From assembly GCA_963770505.1 (NCBI GenBank), contig CAVYPR010000006.1:930001-994000 (forward strand): a DNA stretch of 64,000 nucleotides, read 5' to 3'. The stretch's first letter is position 1, and each line of letters begins with the position of its first letter. Below, piece after piece: positions 35,599-43,363 of the stretch. This DNA comes from CAVYPR01 sp963770505. Its GTDB lineage: Bacteria; Actinomycetota; Acidimicrobiia; Acidimicrobiales; RAAP-2. A program made the position numbers and the translations under genes. The notes under the pieces were generated by a model that was not told where the DNA came from, made no database searches, and was given only the letters and a program-made list of their open reading frames with translations.

Positions 35599-35925
35599 AT
35601 GAGCGAGAAGATCGTGACCCTTGACGACGCTACCTTTGACGAGCATGTCAAGGCCTCGGACGTCCCCGTGCTGGTGGACTTCTGGGCGGAATGGTGCGGC
35701 CCGTGCAAGATGATCTCGCCGGTGCTCGAGGAGATCGCCGACGAGCAGGCGGGGAAGCTGCAGATCGGGAAGCTGAACATCGACGACAACCTGGACGTGA
35801 CGCGCCGCTACGACGTGATGAGCATCCCGACCCTGATCCTGTTCAAGGACGGCGAGCCCAAGGTCCGCCTGATCGGGGCCAAGCCCAAGGGCCAGCTGCT
35901 CCAGGAGCTGGCGGACTACCTGTAG
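35599..35925 (+). CDS. trxA: Thioredoxin
   Basis: 108 residues with active site WCGPC at 32-36, VLVDFWAEWCGPCKM, and the cis-Pro loop SIPTLILFKDG. It is the general cytoplasmic disulfide reductant, recycled by the TrxB encoded upstream, and could also reduce the Bcp peroxiredoxin encoded at 12.8 kb. GAGGAGA precedes ATG 35599. Its TAG directly abuts the reading frame of the CwlM-like protein. Confidence 0.95.
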   Translation: MSEKIVTLDDATFDEHVKASDVPVLVDFWAEWCGPCKMISPVLEEIADEQAGKLQIGKLNIDDNLDVTRRYDVMSIPTLILFKDGEPKVRLIGAKPKGQLLQELADYL

Positions 35926-35945
35926 GCGACCCCGGCGCCCTCCCC

Positions 35946-36911
35946 CTGAAGGAGGGCGACACGGGCGAGCCGGTCACCGACCTCCAAGAGCGGCTGGCCG
36001 CCCTCGGCTTCGACAGCGTCGGCGACCCTCCCGGCGCCTTCGGCCGGGCCACCAGGGCCGCGGTCGAGGGGTTCCAGCACCGGCGGGGGCTGCGGGTGGA
36101 CGGCACCTGCGGTCGCCAGACCTGGGACACCGTGGTCGAGGCCGGCTACCGCCTGGGCGGGCGCCCCCTCTACCGCCGCACCCCCATGCTGCGCGGCGAC
36201 GACGTGGCCGAGCTCCAGCAGCGGCTGGGCGCGCTCGGCTTCGACGCCGGCCGGGTCGACGGGATCTTCGGCGACGACACGGCGGGGGCCCTGGCCGAGT
36301 TCCAGCGCAACGCCGGCCTGCCGGTCGACCACGTCCTCGGCGAGGCCACCCACGCCGAGCTGCTGCGGGTCCAGTCCCGCAACACCGACTACCAGGTCGT
36401 CTCCGAGGTGCGCGACCGCGAGCGGCTCCGCCAGGCGCCGCCCACCCTGGCCGGCCGGCACGTGGCCGTCGGCGAGATGGGCGGGCTGGCGGCGGCGGCC
36501 GGGTCCCTGCGGCGGCGTCTGGTGGCCGCCGGCGCCCGGGTGACTTCCCTCCACCACCCCGACGGCTCCGCCCAGGCCCAGTCGGCCAACGCCGCGGGGG
36601 TCGACGTCTACCTGGCCCTTCGGCTCGACCCCTCCCGGCCGGGCTGCGCCACCGCCTTCTACTCGGGCTACCGCTACGAGTCCCCCGGCGGCCACCGCCT
36701 GGCCGACCTCGTCCAGCAGCGGGCCCCCGGCGCCCTCGGCGTCTCCGACCTCGGGGTCCAGGGCATGTCCATCCCCGTGCTGCGAGAGACCCGCATGCCC
36801 GCCGTCATCGTCGAGGTCGGCCCGGCCCAGGTCGTCGTGGAGAAGGGCCCGGCCCTGGCCGACGCCTTGGCCGACGCCCTGGCCGACTGGGCCGTCACCG
36901 CCTGGGACTGA
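35946..36911 (+). CDS. cwlM: CwlM-like pseudo-amidase with two peptidoglycan-binding domains
   Basis: The frame contains two PG_binding_1 repeats (LKEGDTGEPVTDLQERLAALGF; MLRGDDVAELQQRLGALGF) and an Amidase_3 fold. Zinc ligands are missing: VAVGEMGG replaces the DPGHGG motif and LALRLD replaces SxHxN, while the late Glu remains (VIVEVGP). Mycobacterial CwlM shows the same degeneration and acts as a cytoplasmic activator of MurA when phosphorylated. Place after trxA agrees. The start is unresolved: no ATG, GTG or TTG occurs in frame between the trxA stop and 36098. CTG 35946 is given because homologs begin about here; an unusual start or a base error is possible. Confidence 0.75.
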   Translation: MKEGDTGEPVTDLQERLAALGFDSVGDPPGAFGRATRAAVEGFQHRRGLRVDGTCGRQTWDTVVEAGYRLGGRPLYRRTPMLRGDDVAELQQRLGALGFDAGRVDGIFGDDTAGALAEFQRNAGLPVDHVLGEATHAELLRVQSRNTDYQVVSEVRDRERLRQAPPTLAGRHVAVGEMGGLAAAAGSLRRRLVAAGARVTSLHHPDGSAQAQSANAAGVDVYLALRLDPSRPGCATAFYSGYRYESPGGHRLADLVQQRAPGALGVSDLGVQGMSIPVLRETRMPAVIVEVGPAQVVVEKGPALADALADALADWAVTAWD

Positions 36912-36966
36912 CCGCGGGTGGCCCGTCGGGTGACCGGAACGTGACGTAGGGACCCGCCGGGGGACG

Positions 36967-36986
36967 GGAGGGTGTCCAAACCCTCC
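36967..36986. terminator. Weak hairpin between convergent cwlM and parB
   Basis: GGAGGG (36967-36972) pairs with CCCTCC (36981-36986) around an eight-base loop in the 191-base gap between two converging genes. No T-run follows, so it could act only as a weak or Rho-assisted terminator. Confidence 0.3.
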
Positions 36987-37004
36987 AGTTCAAGGAGAAG
37001 TAAA

Positions 37005-37037
37005 CAATCCACAACGTCATGCACAGGTTGTGGATGA
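37005..37037. promoter_or_regulatory. Inverted DnaA-box-like pair between cwlM and parB
   Basis: ATCCACAAC at 37007-37015 is repeated as its exact inverse GTTGTGGAT at 37027-37035, with an 11-base spacer. Each arm holds a DnaA-like box: CAATCCACA (37005-37013) and TCATCCACA on the other strand (37029-37037, one mismatch to TTATCCACA). Confidence 0.45.
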
Positions 37038-37102
37038 GCCTGAACGAACGCTTCATGCTTCCGTGGCGGAACCCCCTGACCAGGGAATTCTCCGCCGGAA
37101 GC

Positions 37103-38056
37103 TCAGCCCGGACCCTCCACCGGCTCGGCGGATTGGTCAGCCCCCCGTTGATCGCCGGCCATGGCCCGGTAGATGCGCTCGAGGTCCTCGAGGGTGGCGA
37201 ACTCCACGATCACCCGCCCCCGCCGGTTGCGCAGCTCGACCTTCACGCGCGTGTTCAGGTGGGCCGAGAGCAGCTCCTCGAGCTCGAGCACGCCCGGCTC
37301 AGGGAGCTTGCGGGACGGCAGGGGCCTCGTAGTGGTAGTACCACTGGTAGTACCATTGGACGCGGGCTCGGCGACTTCTGGCTCCTCCTCGGCCCGCACC
37401 GCCTCCTCCACCGCCCGCACGGTCAGCCCCTCGGCCACGATCCGCTGGACCAGCGCCTCCTGGAGGGCCCGGTCCGGGGTGCCCAGGAGCGCCCGGGCGT
37501 GGCCGGCCGAGATCGTCCCGTCGGCCACGGCGCGCTGGGCGCCGGCCGGTAGCTGGAGCAGCCGGAGGGTGTTGGTCACCGTGGCCCGGCTCTTGCCGAC
37601 GCGGGTGGCGACCTGCTCGTGGGTGAAGCCGAACTCGTCGATCAGCTGTTGGTACGCGGCGGCCTCCTCGAGGGCGTTGAGGTCCGTCCGATGCAGGTTC
37701 TCGACCAGCGCCTGCTCGAGCGCGTGCACATCGGTGGTCGAGGACTGGACGAGGACCGGCAGGGTCTGCAGCCCCGCCCTCCGTGCCGCCCGCCACCGCC
37801 GCTCGCCGGCGATCAGCTCGTAGCTGTCCTCCTCACCGTCGACCTCGCGCACCAGGACGGGCTGGAGCACTCCGAGCTCGCGGATCGACGCGGCCAGCGC
37901 CGACATCGACTCCTCGTCGAAGTGCGACCGGGGCTGGAGGCGGTTGGGCCGGACGCTGGAGATCGGCACCTCCCGCAGGGCAGACCCCTCCTCCCCCATC
38001 GCCTCGGTGGGGATGAGGGACCCGAGCCCCTTACCCAGCCCGCTTCGGCGCGCCAT
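37103..38056 (-). CDS. parB: Chromosome partitioning protein ParB
   Basis: 317 residues. The N-terminal CTPase domain has NRLQPRSHFDEESMSALAASI and the signature ELIAGERRWRAARRAGL; ENLHRTDLNALEEAAAY follows. An HTH (FTHEQVATRVGKSRATVTNTLRLLQL) reads parS, and a C-terminal dimerisation domain starts near residue 255 after a Thr-rich linker. ParB clamps and slides from parS and recruits SMC. ATG 38056 has AAGGAGGTGA upstream and lies 26 bases inside parA, so the two are coupled. parS-like sites lie at 39327-39401. Confidence 0.95.
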   Translation of the reverse strand: MARRSGLGKGLGSLIPTEAMGEEGSALREVPISSVRPNRLQPRSHFDEESMSALAASIRELGVLQPVLVREVDGEEDSYELIAGERRWRAARRAGLQTLPVLVQSSTTDVHALEQALVENLHRTDLNALEEAAAYQQLIDEFGFTHEQVATRVGKSRATVTNTLRLLQLPAGAQRAVADGTISAGHARALLGTPDRALQEALVQRIVAEGLTVRAVEEAVRAEEEPEVAEPASNGTTSGTTTTRPLPSRKLPEPGVLELEELLSAHLNTRVKVELRNRRGRVIVEFATLEDLERIYRAMAGDQRGADQSAEPVEGPG

Positions 38057-39209
38057 TGCTCACCTCCTTGGCCAGCTCGCGGTAGGCGACGGCGCCCCGC
38101 GAGGTCGGATCGAACACCGTGATCGGCTGGCCGAACGACGGCGCCTCGGAGAGCCGGACGGTTCGTGGGATCACGATCCGGCAGACCTGGTCGGCGAAGT
38201 GCTCGCGGACCTCGGCCGCCACGTCCACCGACAGGCGGGTCCGCGAGTCGAACATGGTGAGGACGATGGTCGAGATCTCGAGCGCACTGTTGAGGTTGGA
38301 GGCGACCAGGTGGACGTTGCGCAGCAGCTGGCTCAGCCCCTCGAGGGCGTAGTACTCGCACTGGATCGGCACCAGCACCTCTGAGGCCGCGGCCAGGCCG
38401 TTGACCGTGATCAGGCCCAGTGACGGCGGGCAGTCGATGAGGATGAAGTCGAAGTCGTCGACCACCCGGTCGATGGCCTTCTTGAGCTTCAGCTCCCGGC
38501 TGAAGGCGGGCACGAGCTCGATCTCGACGCCGGCCAGGTCGATCGTCGCCGGCGCCACGAACAGGTTCCGGACGCTGGTCGGCTCGACGCAGTCCTCCAT
38601 CGGGGCGTCGCGCATGATCACGTCGTACATGGACAGGGAGAAATTGCGGGCATCGATCCCGAGCCCCGTCGTGGCGTTGGCCTGCGGGTCGAGGTCCACC
38701 ACCAGGACCCGATAGCCCAAGTCGGCCAGGGCGGCACCGAGGTTCACGGTGGTGGTGGTCTTGCCCACGCCCCCCTTCTGGTTGGCCACGGCCAGCACCC
38801 GGGGCAGCTCCCTGACCGGTCGGGCGCCGTTGCTGGCCACCTCTTCTGTGGGGGAGTCGTCACCGGCGGGTTCGGGGGCCGCGGCCACGGCGGCTGCGGG
38901 AGCGGGCTCGCCTGCCCCTGCGTCCTCCGGCTCCGGCTCGGCTTCTTCGCCCGCGTCCTCGGCCTCCGGCTCTTCGGCGGGATCGGCCGCGGTGACGGCC
39001 GTGGCCTGCATCGACGACTCGGGGTCAGCCGGAGGTCCAGGTTCGATGTCGGCGACCTCCTGGTCGAACAGCGGGGGATCCTCGGCGGACGGGGGAGCGT
39101 CACCCGGGCTCGCGTCCGCGACGACGATACGGTCCTCCACCTCGACGCCGACCCCACCTTCTCCCTCGGAGTCCTGGTCGTGCTCCCGGTCTCGGCGCCT
39201 GATCCGCAC
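38031..39209 (-). CDS. parA: Chromosome partitioning ATPase ParA (Soj) with acidic N-terminal extension
   Basis: 392 residues. The deviant Walker A KGGVGKTTT is at 145-153, VLVVDLDPQANAT the switch, and FDFILIDCPPSLGLITVNGL Walker B. It forms an ATP-dependent gradient on DNA that pulls ParB-parS complexes apart. Residues 1 to about 130 are a disordered, Glu/Asp/Ala/Pro-rich extension; actinobacterial ParA proteins have shorter ones. GTG 39209 is used but has only a weak ribosome site, and ATG at Met67 is a plausible alternative. It overlaps parB by 26 bases. Confidence 0.93.
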   Translation of the reverse strand: MRIRRRDREHDQDSEGEGGVGVEVEDRIVVADASPGDAPPSAEDPPLFDQEVADIEPGPPADPESSMQATAVTAADPAEEPEAEDAGEEAEPEPEDAGAGEPAPAAAVAAAPEPAGDDSPTEEVASNGARPVRELPRVLAVANQKGGVGKTTTTVNLGAALADLGYRVLVVDLDPQANATTGLGIDARNFSLSMYDVIMRDAPMEDCVEPTSVRNLFVAPATIDLAGVEIELVPAFSRELKLKKAIDRVVDDFDFILIDCPPSLGLITVNGLAAASEVLVPIQCEYYALEGLSQLLRNVHLVASNLNSALEISTIVLTMFDSRTRLSVDVAAEVREHFADQVCRIVIPRTVRLSEAPSFGQPITVFDPTSRGAVAYRELAKEVSNGAPKRAG

Positions 39210-39326
39210 TACGCGGTGACGTCCTGCACTAGCGGCACCTGCCCATCCTCGCCGCCTGGGGCTCCCGGGTCAAGCCTCTCGGCACCGTTCTCAAGGATTT
39301 TCTTGGCACCACGGGCCGACGGGACA

Positions 39327-39401
39327 GTTTCACGTGACACCTTACGGTGAAACAACACGAACCCGTGCCCAGACGTTTCACGTGATACATTACGGTGAAA
39401 C
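39327..39401. repeat. Two parS-like palindromic repeats next to parA
   Basis: Two 27-base units, 39327-39353 and 39375-39401, start 48 bases apart and differ at two positions. Each starts GTTTCACGTGA, the core of the parS consensus (TGTTTCACGTGAAACA), then continues as CACC or TACA, TTACG and finally GTGAAAC, so each unit has GTTTCAC and GTGAAAC at its ends. The extended 16-base sites match parS at 13 and 14 positions. They lie between the parA start and the LAGLIDADG-like gene. Confidence 0.75.
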
Positions 39402-39423
39402 AACACCTGAAGGGCAGGGTGAG

Positions 39424-39792
39424 GTGCCGACCGACATCGACATTGGCGTCCTGGTTGGCCTCCTGGTGGGGGAGGGCCACTTCGGCGGGGACGGCCGCCA
39501 GCCCCAGATCACCCTCAGGATGCACGTCCGCCACGAGGCCCTCTTCCACTGGCTCGAGCGGGAGTTCCCCGGCGGGAAGCTCTACGGCCCCTACCACCAC
39601 TCCGGCCGGCACTACTACCAGTGGATGGCCCGGGGAACGTACCTGAAGGAGGTGCTGGTGCCGCTGCTGCGTCCGCACATCACCCCCGACCTCGACGGCC
39701 ACGCCGCCCAGCGGTTCGCCGAGATGCAGACCCGCTACGCCAGGATCCTCGGCACCCCGGCAACAGCCCCGCCCGTGGGGGAGGAGACCTGA
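39424..39792 (+). CDS. Small single-motif LAGLIDADG-like protein
   Basis: 122 residues from GTG 39424 (AAGGG nine bases upstream). Residues 7-20, IGVLVGLLVGEGHF, match the LAGLIDADG helix and its following strand, with Glu in the acidic metal-binding position. A short alpha/beta body of the size of one repeat follows: ITLRMHVRHEALFHWLEREFPGGKLYG and HYYQWMARGTYLKEVLVPLLRPHI. With one motif it would act as a homodimer, either a homing endonuclease or a DNA-binding protein derived from one. It is freestanding, with no intron or intein visible, and runs against its leftward neighbours. The frame extends upstream through the parS-like repeats to GTG 39334, a possible longer start. Confidence 0.65.
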   Translation: MPTDIDIGVLVGLLVGEGHFGGDGRQPQITLRMHVRHEALFHWLEREFPGGKLYGPYHHSGRHYYQWMARGTYLKEVLVPLLRPHITPDLDGHAAQRFAEMQTRYARILGTPATAPPVGEET

Positions 39793-40171
39793 GCGAGGAG
39801 GCGGACGCACGACGGGCTGTGCACGGGGAGGAGCCGCCGGGGATCGGCTGACCCCTGAGCCGCCGGCGCCGGCGGCCTGCCCGTCCGTTGCCGAACCTCG
39901 ACCTCGACCACCGAAGAAAACCCGGCTCCCCGGTGGCGACGGTTCCCCTCCCGTAGAAGAACGTTTCCCGCTCTCCCGTTCCCGAGACGGCCGGTCACAC
40001 ACCCTCAACTACGGCACCCTGGCGGCGGCGGCCGGGAAATCACCGGCGGGTGGTCCCCCTCGTGGCGTGGCCTTTCCCCGGAGTCCCCCGCCGTTGCCGG
40101 GCCCTGGTCCGCCGTGCCCCGTGCCCAGCCCGGTGCGGCTGCTCTCGGACCTCGGTTCCGGCCGTCAGAGC
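39793..40171. other. 379-base gap between LAGLIDADG-like gene and rsmG
   Basis: No frame on either strand shows a recognisable domain. The region is between converging genes. It contains a slightly AT-richer patch near 39910-39960, but I find no tRNA, clear hairpin terminator or long repeat. Confidence 0.4.
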
Positions 40172-40813
40172 TCAGAAGAGGGGGCGCTTGGCCGGGACCC
40201 CCACCCGCCGCGGAAAGCGGTCGGGGCAGGCGTGCTGCTGCCGGATGACGGCGAAACCGAACGTCGCGCGCACCAGCGCCGCCGGCCCCAGCCCGAGGAG
40301 GACCAGGCCGTCCTCGTTCCAGCGATCCCCGTCGTCCTCACCCTCGGGACGCTCCGACACCACCAGCGCCCCGCCGACCTCGAGGAACGGGGCCGCGCAC
40401 TCGGCCGTGGTGGCCGGCCGGCCGAAGGAGCGCGCCACCACCAGCTGGTAGGCGGCACGTCGCTGCGGATCCCGCCCAATCTCCTCGGCCCTGCCCTCGA
40501 CCACGCTCACCCTCTCCTCGAGACCACAGCGCTCGACGGCCCGGCGGAGGAAAGCCACCCGGCGACCGGCGGCCTCCAGCAGGGTGATCCGGGCGGCCGG
40601 CCAGGCGAGGGCCAGGACCAGGCCGGGGAGCCCACCCCCCGATCCCAGGTCGAGCACGGTTCCCGGCGTCTCGATCCCCGCGGCGCCCACAGCCCAGGCG
40701 AAGCCCCGGGCGTGGTCGATCTGGCCCTGGAGGGGTCCGGGTCCGAGCAGCCCGAGCTGGCGGGCCTCGCCAAGTGCCTCGAGCAGCGCCGGCTGCTCGT
40801 CCTCTCGGTGCAC
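40172..40813 (-). CDS. rsmG: 16S rRNA (guanine-527-N7)-methyltransferase RsmG (GidB)
   Basis: 213 residues with SAM-binding motif TVLDLGSGGGLPGLVLA at residues 52-68 and LLEAAGRRVAFLRRAVERCGL as motif II. SERPEGEDD and VVARSFGRPATTAECAAPFLEVGGALVV make up the later strands. Methylates G527 in the 530 loop; loss gives low-level streptomycin resistance in other bacteria. GTG 40813 is taken as start, 52 bases after jag, within the leftward rpmH-rnpA-yidD-yidC-jag-rsmG run. Confidence 0.92.
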   Translation of the reverse strand: MHREDEQPALLEALGEARQLGLLGPGPLQGQIDHARGFAWAVGAAGIETPGTVLDLGSGGGLPGLVLALAWPAARITLLEAAGRRVAFLRRAVERCGLEERVSVVEGRAEEIGRDPQRRAAYQLVVARSFGRPATTAECAAPFLEVGGALVVSERPEGEDDGDRWNEDGLVLLGLGPAALVRATFGFAVIRQQHACPDRFPRRVGVPAKRPLF

Positions 40814-40865
40814 GGCCTTCGGCGCCCGAGGGGATCCCCGGTGAAAGGGGTCCGGGCCCGGTCGC

Positions 40866-41864
40866 TCAGCCCGGGGCGATCACGACGTGGCGGTGCGGGT
40901 CCTCGCCGTCGGAACGCGTCACGACGCCGTCGATCTCGTTGATGGCGTCGTGGACCACCTTGCGGTCAGCCGGGGACATCGGTTCGAGGGCTCGCTCGTT
41001 CCCCGACTCGATCACGTCCGCCGCCACCTGCTGGCTGAATCGCTGCAGGGCGGCTGACCGCTTCTCGCGGTAGCCGGCCACGTCGACCAGGATCCGGTCG
41101 GTGCGCGACGGGCACCGCCGCTGGACCACGGTGCGGGTCACGTCCTGCAGCGCGGCCAGGGTGGACCCCTTCGGCCCCACCAGCAGCCCCAGCCCCTCGC
41201 CGTCGGCCGCCACCTCGACGGTCTCTTCGTCGATGACCCGGGTCCTCACCGTCCCCTCGAACCCGTAGGTGTCGAGGAGGCCCTCCAGGAACTCCTTGGC
41301 CACCTCCGCCTGCTCCTCCAGGGTCATGCCCTCCGCCATCTCGGCCTCCTCCGTCGCCGTCTGCCCCTCGGGGCCCCTTCCACCACGTCCGGCACGCCCG
41401 TTGTCGGACTCGCCGCCCCGGCCGCGGGCCGAGCCGTTCTCTGCGGCCGACGCCCCGGCCCCTGCACCCGCCCCGGACCGGCTCCGCCTCCGGCGGGCCG
41501 ACCGGCTCTTGCCACCGCCCGATCCCGATGAACGCGCCGGGCTCTCACCCGAGGGCTGCTCGCCCTCGGCCGCTCCCTGGCGTGCGCCCTCCCCGGAGCG
41601 ACCGCCCCCGCCCTGGCGTCCACCTCGCCCGCCACCCGAGGACCGTGTGCGGTCCCGGCTGCCGTGGCGTTGGCGCTTGGGCCGCGGCCCGACCGGCCGG
41701 ACCCGGGCACGCACCCGGGCCTCGCCCCGGACGCGGCCGAACAGGCCGCTCTTCGGCTCGCTGATCACGATCAGCTCGGCGTCGCCCTCGGCCACACCCA
41801 GCTGGTAGAGGGCAGCCTCCTTGGCCTCCTCCACTGTCTTGGCGGTCACCTCGACCCACTCCAC
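40866..41864 (-). CDS. khpB: RNA-binding protein KhpB (Jag): Jag_N, KH and R3H domains
   Basis: 332 residues. The N-terminal Jag_N domain is WVEVTAKTVEEAKEAALYQLGVAE and continues to EPKSGLFGRVRGEARV. A long Gly/Ser/Arg/Glu low-complexity linker spans about residues 60-180. The KH domain is ~185-255 (LEGLLDTYGFEGTV, GPKGSTLAALQDVTRTVV) and R3H ~260-325 (VDVAGYREKRSAALQRFSQQVA, MSPADRKVVHDAINEI). KhpA/KhpB bind many RNAs and affect division and envelope growth. GTG 41864 begins three bases after the yidC stop. The linker is longer than in most relatives. Confidence 0.9.
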   Translation of the reverse strand: MEWVEVTAKTVEEAKEAALYQLGVAEGDAELIVISEPKSGLFGRVRGEARVRARVRPVGPRPKRQRHGSRDRTRSSGGGRGGRQGGGGRSGEGARQGAAEGEQPSGESPARSSGSGGGKSRSARRRRSRSGAGAGAGASAAENGSARGRGGESDNGRAGRGGRGPEGQTATEEAEMAEGMTLEEQAEVAKEFLEGLLDTYGFEGTVRTRVIDEETVEVAADGEGLGLLVGPKGSTLAALQDVTRTVVQRRCPSRTDRILVDVAGYREKRSAALQRFSQQVAADVIESGNERALEPMSPADRKVVHDAINEIDGVVTRSDGEDPHRHVVIAPG

Positions 41865-41867
41865 TCC

Positions 41868-43070
41868 TCAGCGTGCCTTTCTCGCTCGTTTGGACTTCGA
41901 CCGGGGATGCTGCTTGGGTGCGGTACTACCATCGGTAGTACCGTCGCCCTTGGCCGCAGCCCCCTTGGACCCGCTTCCGTTCCCCGCCGCCGGCGTGCCC
42001 TTCGCCGTGCCCGTCGGGGCCCCGTTGGCCTCGGCCGCCGGCTTGTCGGCCGGACCGGCGCCACCCGGTTCAGGCGGGGCCACGGCGGGCGTTGCCGCGC
42101 CGGCCAGGCGGGTGAACCAGCTCTCCTTCTTGGGTTTGGCGCCCGTGCCGATCTCTCGTTCGCCGGGTTTGTCCACCAAGCCGTACCTGAAGATCAGGTC
42201 CTGGGTGAGGATTCGGATGGCCGAGGAGACCACCATGTAGATGGCCACGGCGGCGGGGATCAGGAAGTAGATGTAGGCGAAGATCAGCGGCATCACCTTC
42301 TGCATCGTCTGCATCTGGGGGTTCATCTGGGCCGCGGCCTTGTTGCGCTTGGTCATCTGGCTCATCTGCAGGTACTGCAGGCCCACGGCCAGCGCCAAGA
42401 GCAGGAAATACGGGACGTACTCGTACCAATGGACGTGGTGCGAGAGGGGCTTGAGGGCCAGTGTGAGGATCCAGGACTTCATCTTCCCCGGGGCGTTGAC
42501 CAGGTTGTGGTACATCTTCGAGGTGGAGGGGATGTAACGCGGCACGGCGCAGACGGTGTAGCCGTGCGGCGGGGTGCACGTTGTCGTCCCCGTGGCCACG
42601 GTCCCATTGGCCAGGACCGTTCCCTTGGGGTAGGGCTTTGTCTTTGCGATGGTGTTGGTGAGCCCTTTGATGACGTCATAGAGGACGATCAGCGCGGGCA
42701 TCTGGAGGAACATCGGCAGGCAGCCCCCGGTGGGGCTCACCCCCGACTCCCGGTAGAGGCGCATCATCTCGGAGTTGAGCTGCTCGCGGTTCTCGGGTCC
42801 CTTGTACTTCTGTCGCAGCTTCTGCAGCTCGGGCTGGAGCGCCTGCATGGCGATCATCGACCGCGTGCTCTTGATGGTGAGCGGGGTGAGGATCGCCATG
42901 ATCAAGATGGTGAGCAGGGCGATGGCGATCGTGTACTGGGGGATGATCCCGTAGATGAAGGCGAGGACCCACGCCACCGTCACGAAGAGGGGATGGAAGA
43001 TCTCCCCGACCGCCTTGAACAGGGAGTTCTCCGTCCCCAGCAGCGGGGCGATCGCGCCCAGGCCCCTCAC
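41868..43070 (-). CDS. yidC: Membrane protein insertase YidC
   Basis: 400 residues. Five membrane segments typical of Gram-positive YidC/Oxa1: after the short N-terminus PLFVTVAWVLAFIYGIIPQYTIAIALLTI, then TIKSTRSMIAMQALQPELQKLRQKYKG with the positively charged coiled region, GCLPMFLQMPALIVLYDVI, YFLLLALAVGLQYLQM and VMPLIFAYIYFLIPAAVAIYMVVSS. It inserts membrane proteins beside SecYEG. A low-complexity, basic C-terminal tail (~75 residues, ending SKRARKAR) can touch the ribosome. GTG 43070 overlaps the yidD stop by four bases. Confidence 0.94.
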   Translation of the reverse strand: MRGLGAIAPLLGTENSLFKAVGEIFHPLFVTVAWVLAFIYGIIPQYTIAIALLTILIMAILTPLTIKSTRSMIAMQALQPELQKLRQKYKGPENREQLNSEMMRLYRESGVSPTGGCLPMFLQMPALIVLYDVIKGLTNTIAKTKPYPKGTVLANGTVATGTTTCTPPHGYTVCAVPRYIPSTSKMYHNLVNAPGKMKSWILTLALKPLSHHVHWYEYVPYFLLLALAVGLQYLQMSQMTKRNKAAAQMNPQMQTMQKVMPLIFAYIYFLIPAAVAIYMVVSSAIRILTQDLIFRYGLVDKPGEREIGTGAKPKKESWFTRLAGAATPAVAPPEPGGAGPADKPAAEANGAPTGTAKGTPAAGNGSGSKGAAAKGDGTTDGSTAPKQHPRSKSKRARKAR

Positions 43071-43363
43071 CTGGTCACCCCGGCGGGGCGGTGGTCGTGG
43101 GCGTCGTGCCGCTCGGGCACGAGGTCGACGCCGCGGCCGCCCAGCGGCCGGCAGCGGGCGATCCGGCGGACGGCCAACAGGCCCCCCCGCAGGGCGCCGT
43201 GGCGCTCGATGGCCTCGGCCGCGTAGGCCGAGCAGCTCGGGTAGAACCGGCACGGGGAGACCTGCCCGCGGCGTAGGCCCTGGTAGGCACGGATGGCCCC
43301 GAGCAGCGCCCGCTGCGCCGGACGCCGGGGCGAGGAGGTCACCGGCGGGGTGGCGGCCGTCAT
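43067..43363 (-). CDS. yidD: YidD membrane protein insertion efficiency factor
   Basis: 98 residues. AIRAYQGLRRGQVSPCRFYPSCSAYAAEAIERHGALRGGLLAVRRIARCRPLGG contains the PCRFYPSCSxYA and RCxP motifs that define YidD, including its invariant Cys residues. A membrane-associated helper of YidC. ATG 43363 overlaps the end of rnpA by four bases and its stop overlaps yidC, so rnpA-yidD-yidC are coupled. Confidence 0.92.
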   Translation of the reverse strand: MTAATPPVTSSPRRPAQRALLGAIRAYQGLRRGQVSPCRFYPSCSAYAAEAIERHGALRGGLLAVRRIARCRPLGGRGVDLVPERHDAHDHRPAGVTR

